Source: Pirellulales bacterium (GTDB taxonomy: Bacteria; Planctomycetota; Planctomycetia; Pirellulales; Thermoguttaceae). From it: DNA of 41,418 bases. The notes below the pieces were generated by a model. It was not told the DNA's origin and did no database searches. It saw only the letters and a list, made by a program, of their open reading frames with translations. This document shows positions 40,954 through 41,418 of the stretch, in pieces (position 1 is the stretch's first letter; the number at the start of each line of letters is the position of its first letter). A program made the position numbers and the translations under genes. The stretch spans positions 1 through 41,418 of the forward strand of contig JADLEL010000008.1 in NCBI GenBank assembly GCA_020846145.1, written 5' to 3'.

Positions 40954-41083
40954 CGGTCGAATCGTTTTCAGGGAATCTGGATAAATCCAAGTATGTTGAC
41001 TAAATCCGTGCTATTTCTTTCCGCACGAGGAATGCCCGGTCCAAGTGAGTCCGGGCTTTGCTTAACCATAGCTTAAAATTCAG

Positions 41084-41211
41084 GTAACCGTTCACAAGGG
41101 ACTGTCCCGATTTTCGCGGCGGAAAAAGATGATGGCGCCGTAAAAGTGCTTAATCGACGCGAAAATGGGACTGTCCCCCTCGCGCCGCGGGAAGGGGACT
41201 GGTCCATGTTT
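41084..41211. repeat. Palindromic dispersed repeat, right copy (inverted)
   Basis: This is the reverse complement of the element at 1-128 with about seven differences. A related half-unit (AACAGTCCCCGACC) follows at about 41259-41272. No gene is found from 40954 to the window end. Confidence 0.88.
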
Positions 41212-41350
41212 TCGGCCTACCGTTTGTCCACAAATTACGTTTTCACTCCGAAAAATGGAACAGTCCCCGACCGGGGCGTGAACGCTTAGTACCTGTCCAG
41301 TATCAAGACCGCGTTTTGTTCGTTGCGGACACGGTTTGGTTGGCGATTCT

Positions 41351-41401
41351 GCGAGGCGGGAGCCTCGCGGACATTGCGTTCCCAGGCGGGAGCCTGGGAA
41401 C
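41351..41401. repeat. Two adjacent GC-rich palindromes at the right edge
   Basis: GCGAGGC-N4-GCCTCGC (41351-41368) and GTTCCCAGGC-N4-GCCTGGGAAC (41378-41401) share the same loop GGGA. The second resembles the palindromes at 28561 and 28676. They are dispersed repeats of unknown role. Confidence 0.85.
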
Positions 41402-41418
41402 GAGAAAATCGCGGAGTT

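Noticed and set aside
40544..40990. 148-codon minus-strand frame overlapping the 93-residue protein
   Set aside because: It runs through a palindromic repeat and its composition is irregular; the overlapping frame at 40672-40953 looks like a real protein.

Overview
The window looks like a chromosomal segment of a planctomycete (probably Pirellulales-like; this is an inference from gene content, since there is no rRNA). The pointers are three Gfo/Idh/MocA oxidoreductases (one with a Tat signal, one fused to a PmoA-like DUF6807 domain), several PQQ-like and NHL-like beta-propeller proteins with membrane anchors, a DUF3467 protein, weak use of Shine-Dalgarno sequences in places, and very many small palindromic and purine-rich repeats between genes. 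Class I fumarase, B12-dependent glutamate mutase and NuoE/NuoF-type flavoprotein genes suggest an anaerobic or facultative life.

Layout. 1-128: an imperfect palindromic repeat that recurs in inverted orientation at 41084-41211, so the same element bounds the window. 166-1497 (-): Tat-exported oxidoreductase. 1573-3899 (-): otsA-otsB, trehalose synthesis. 4267-5916 (-): a set of csrA-receiver fusion, small membrane protein and TPR protein, preceded by a good sigma54 (-24/-12) site. 6189-9179 (+): divergent NtrB/NtrC-type histidine kinase and sigma54 activator, the obvious candidate to drive that site. 9330-11513 (+): oxidoreductase-DUF6807 fusion.

11670-22445 (-): a seven-gene redox cluster. 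In transcription order it encodes a PQQ-like propeller, an NHL-like propeller, a Tat-exported polyferredoxin (NapG-like), a membrane polyferredoxin (NapH-like), a second membrane-anchored PQQ-like propeller, a NuoE-NuoF fusion, and a NuoG/GltD-type iron-sulfur flavoprotein. It looks like a route between cytoplasmic NAD(P)H and the periplasm, but no hydrogenase, dehydrogenase or cytochrome catalytic partner is encoded here.

22761-25026 (+): serC and a third Gfo/Idh/MocA protein. 25421-34588 (+): a GntR regulator with its own promoter and palindromic operator, followed by glutamate mutase (glmS, glmE), methylaspartate ammonia-lyase, an AtuA-family protein, DUF4387, a P-loop protein and a class I fumarase/mesaconase-type hydratase. 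Together these give glutamate -> 3-methylaspartate -> mesaconate -> citramalate. GlmL and citramalate lyase are absent, so the last steps and the roles of AtuA, DUF4387 and the P-loop protein are open. Almost every junction in this cluster carries a palindrome or microsatellite.

34639-39129 (-): serine hydrolase, glycerol kinase and a membrane endonuclease/exonuclease/phosphatase-family protein. 39283-39830 (-): MazF-like toxin and antitoxin. 40001-40953 (-): DUF3467 protein and a small unknown protein, then repeats to the end. The leading candidates for new biology are the CsrA-pseudoreceiver fusion under a sigma54 site, the redox cluster, and the AtuA/DUF4387/P-loop set in the methylaspartate cluster.
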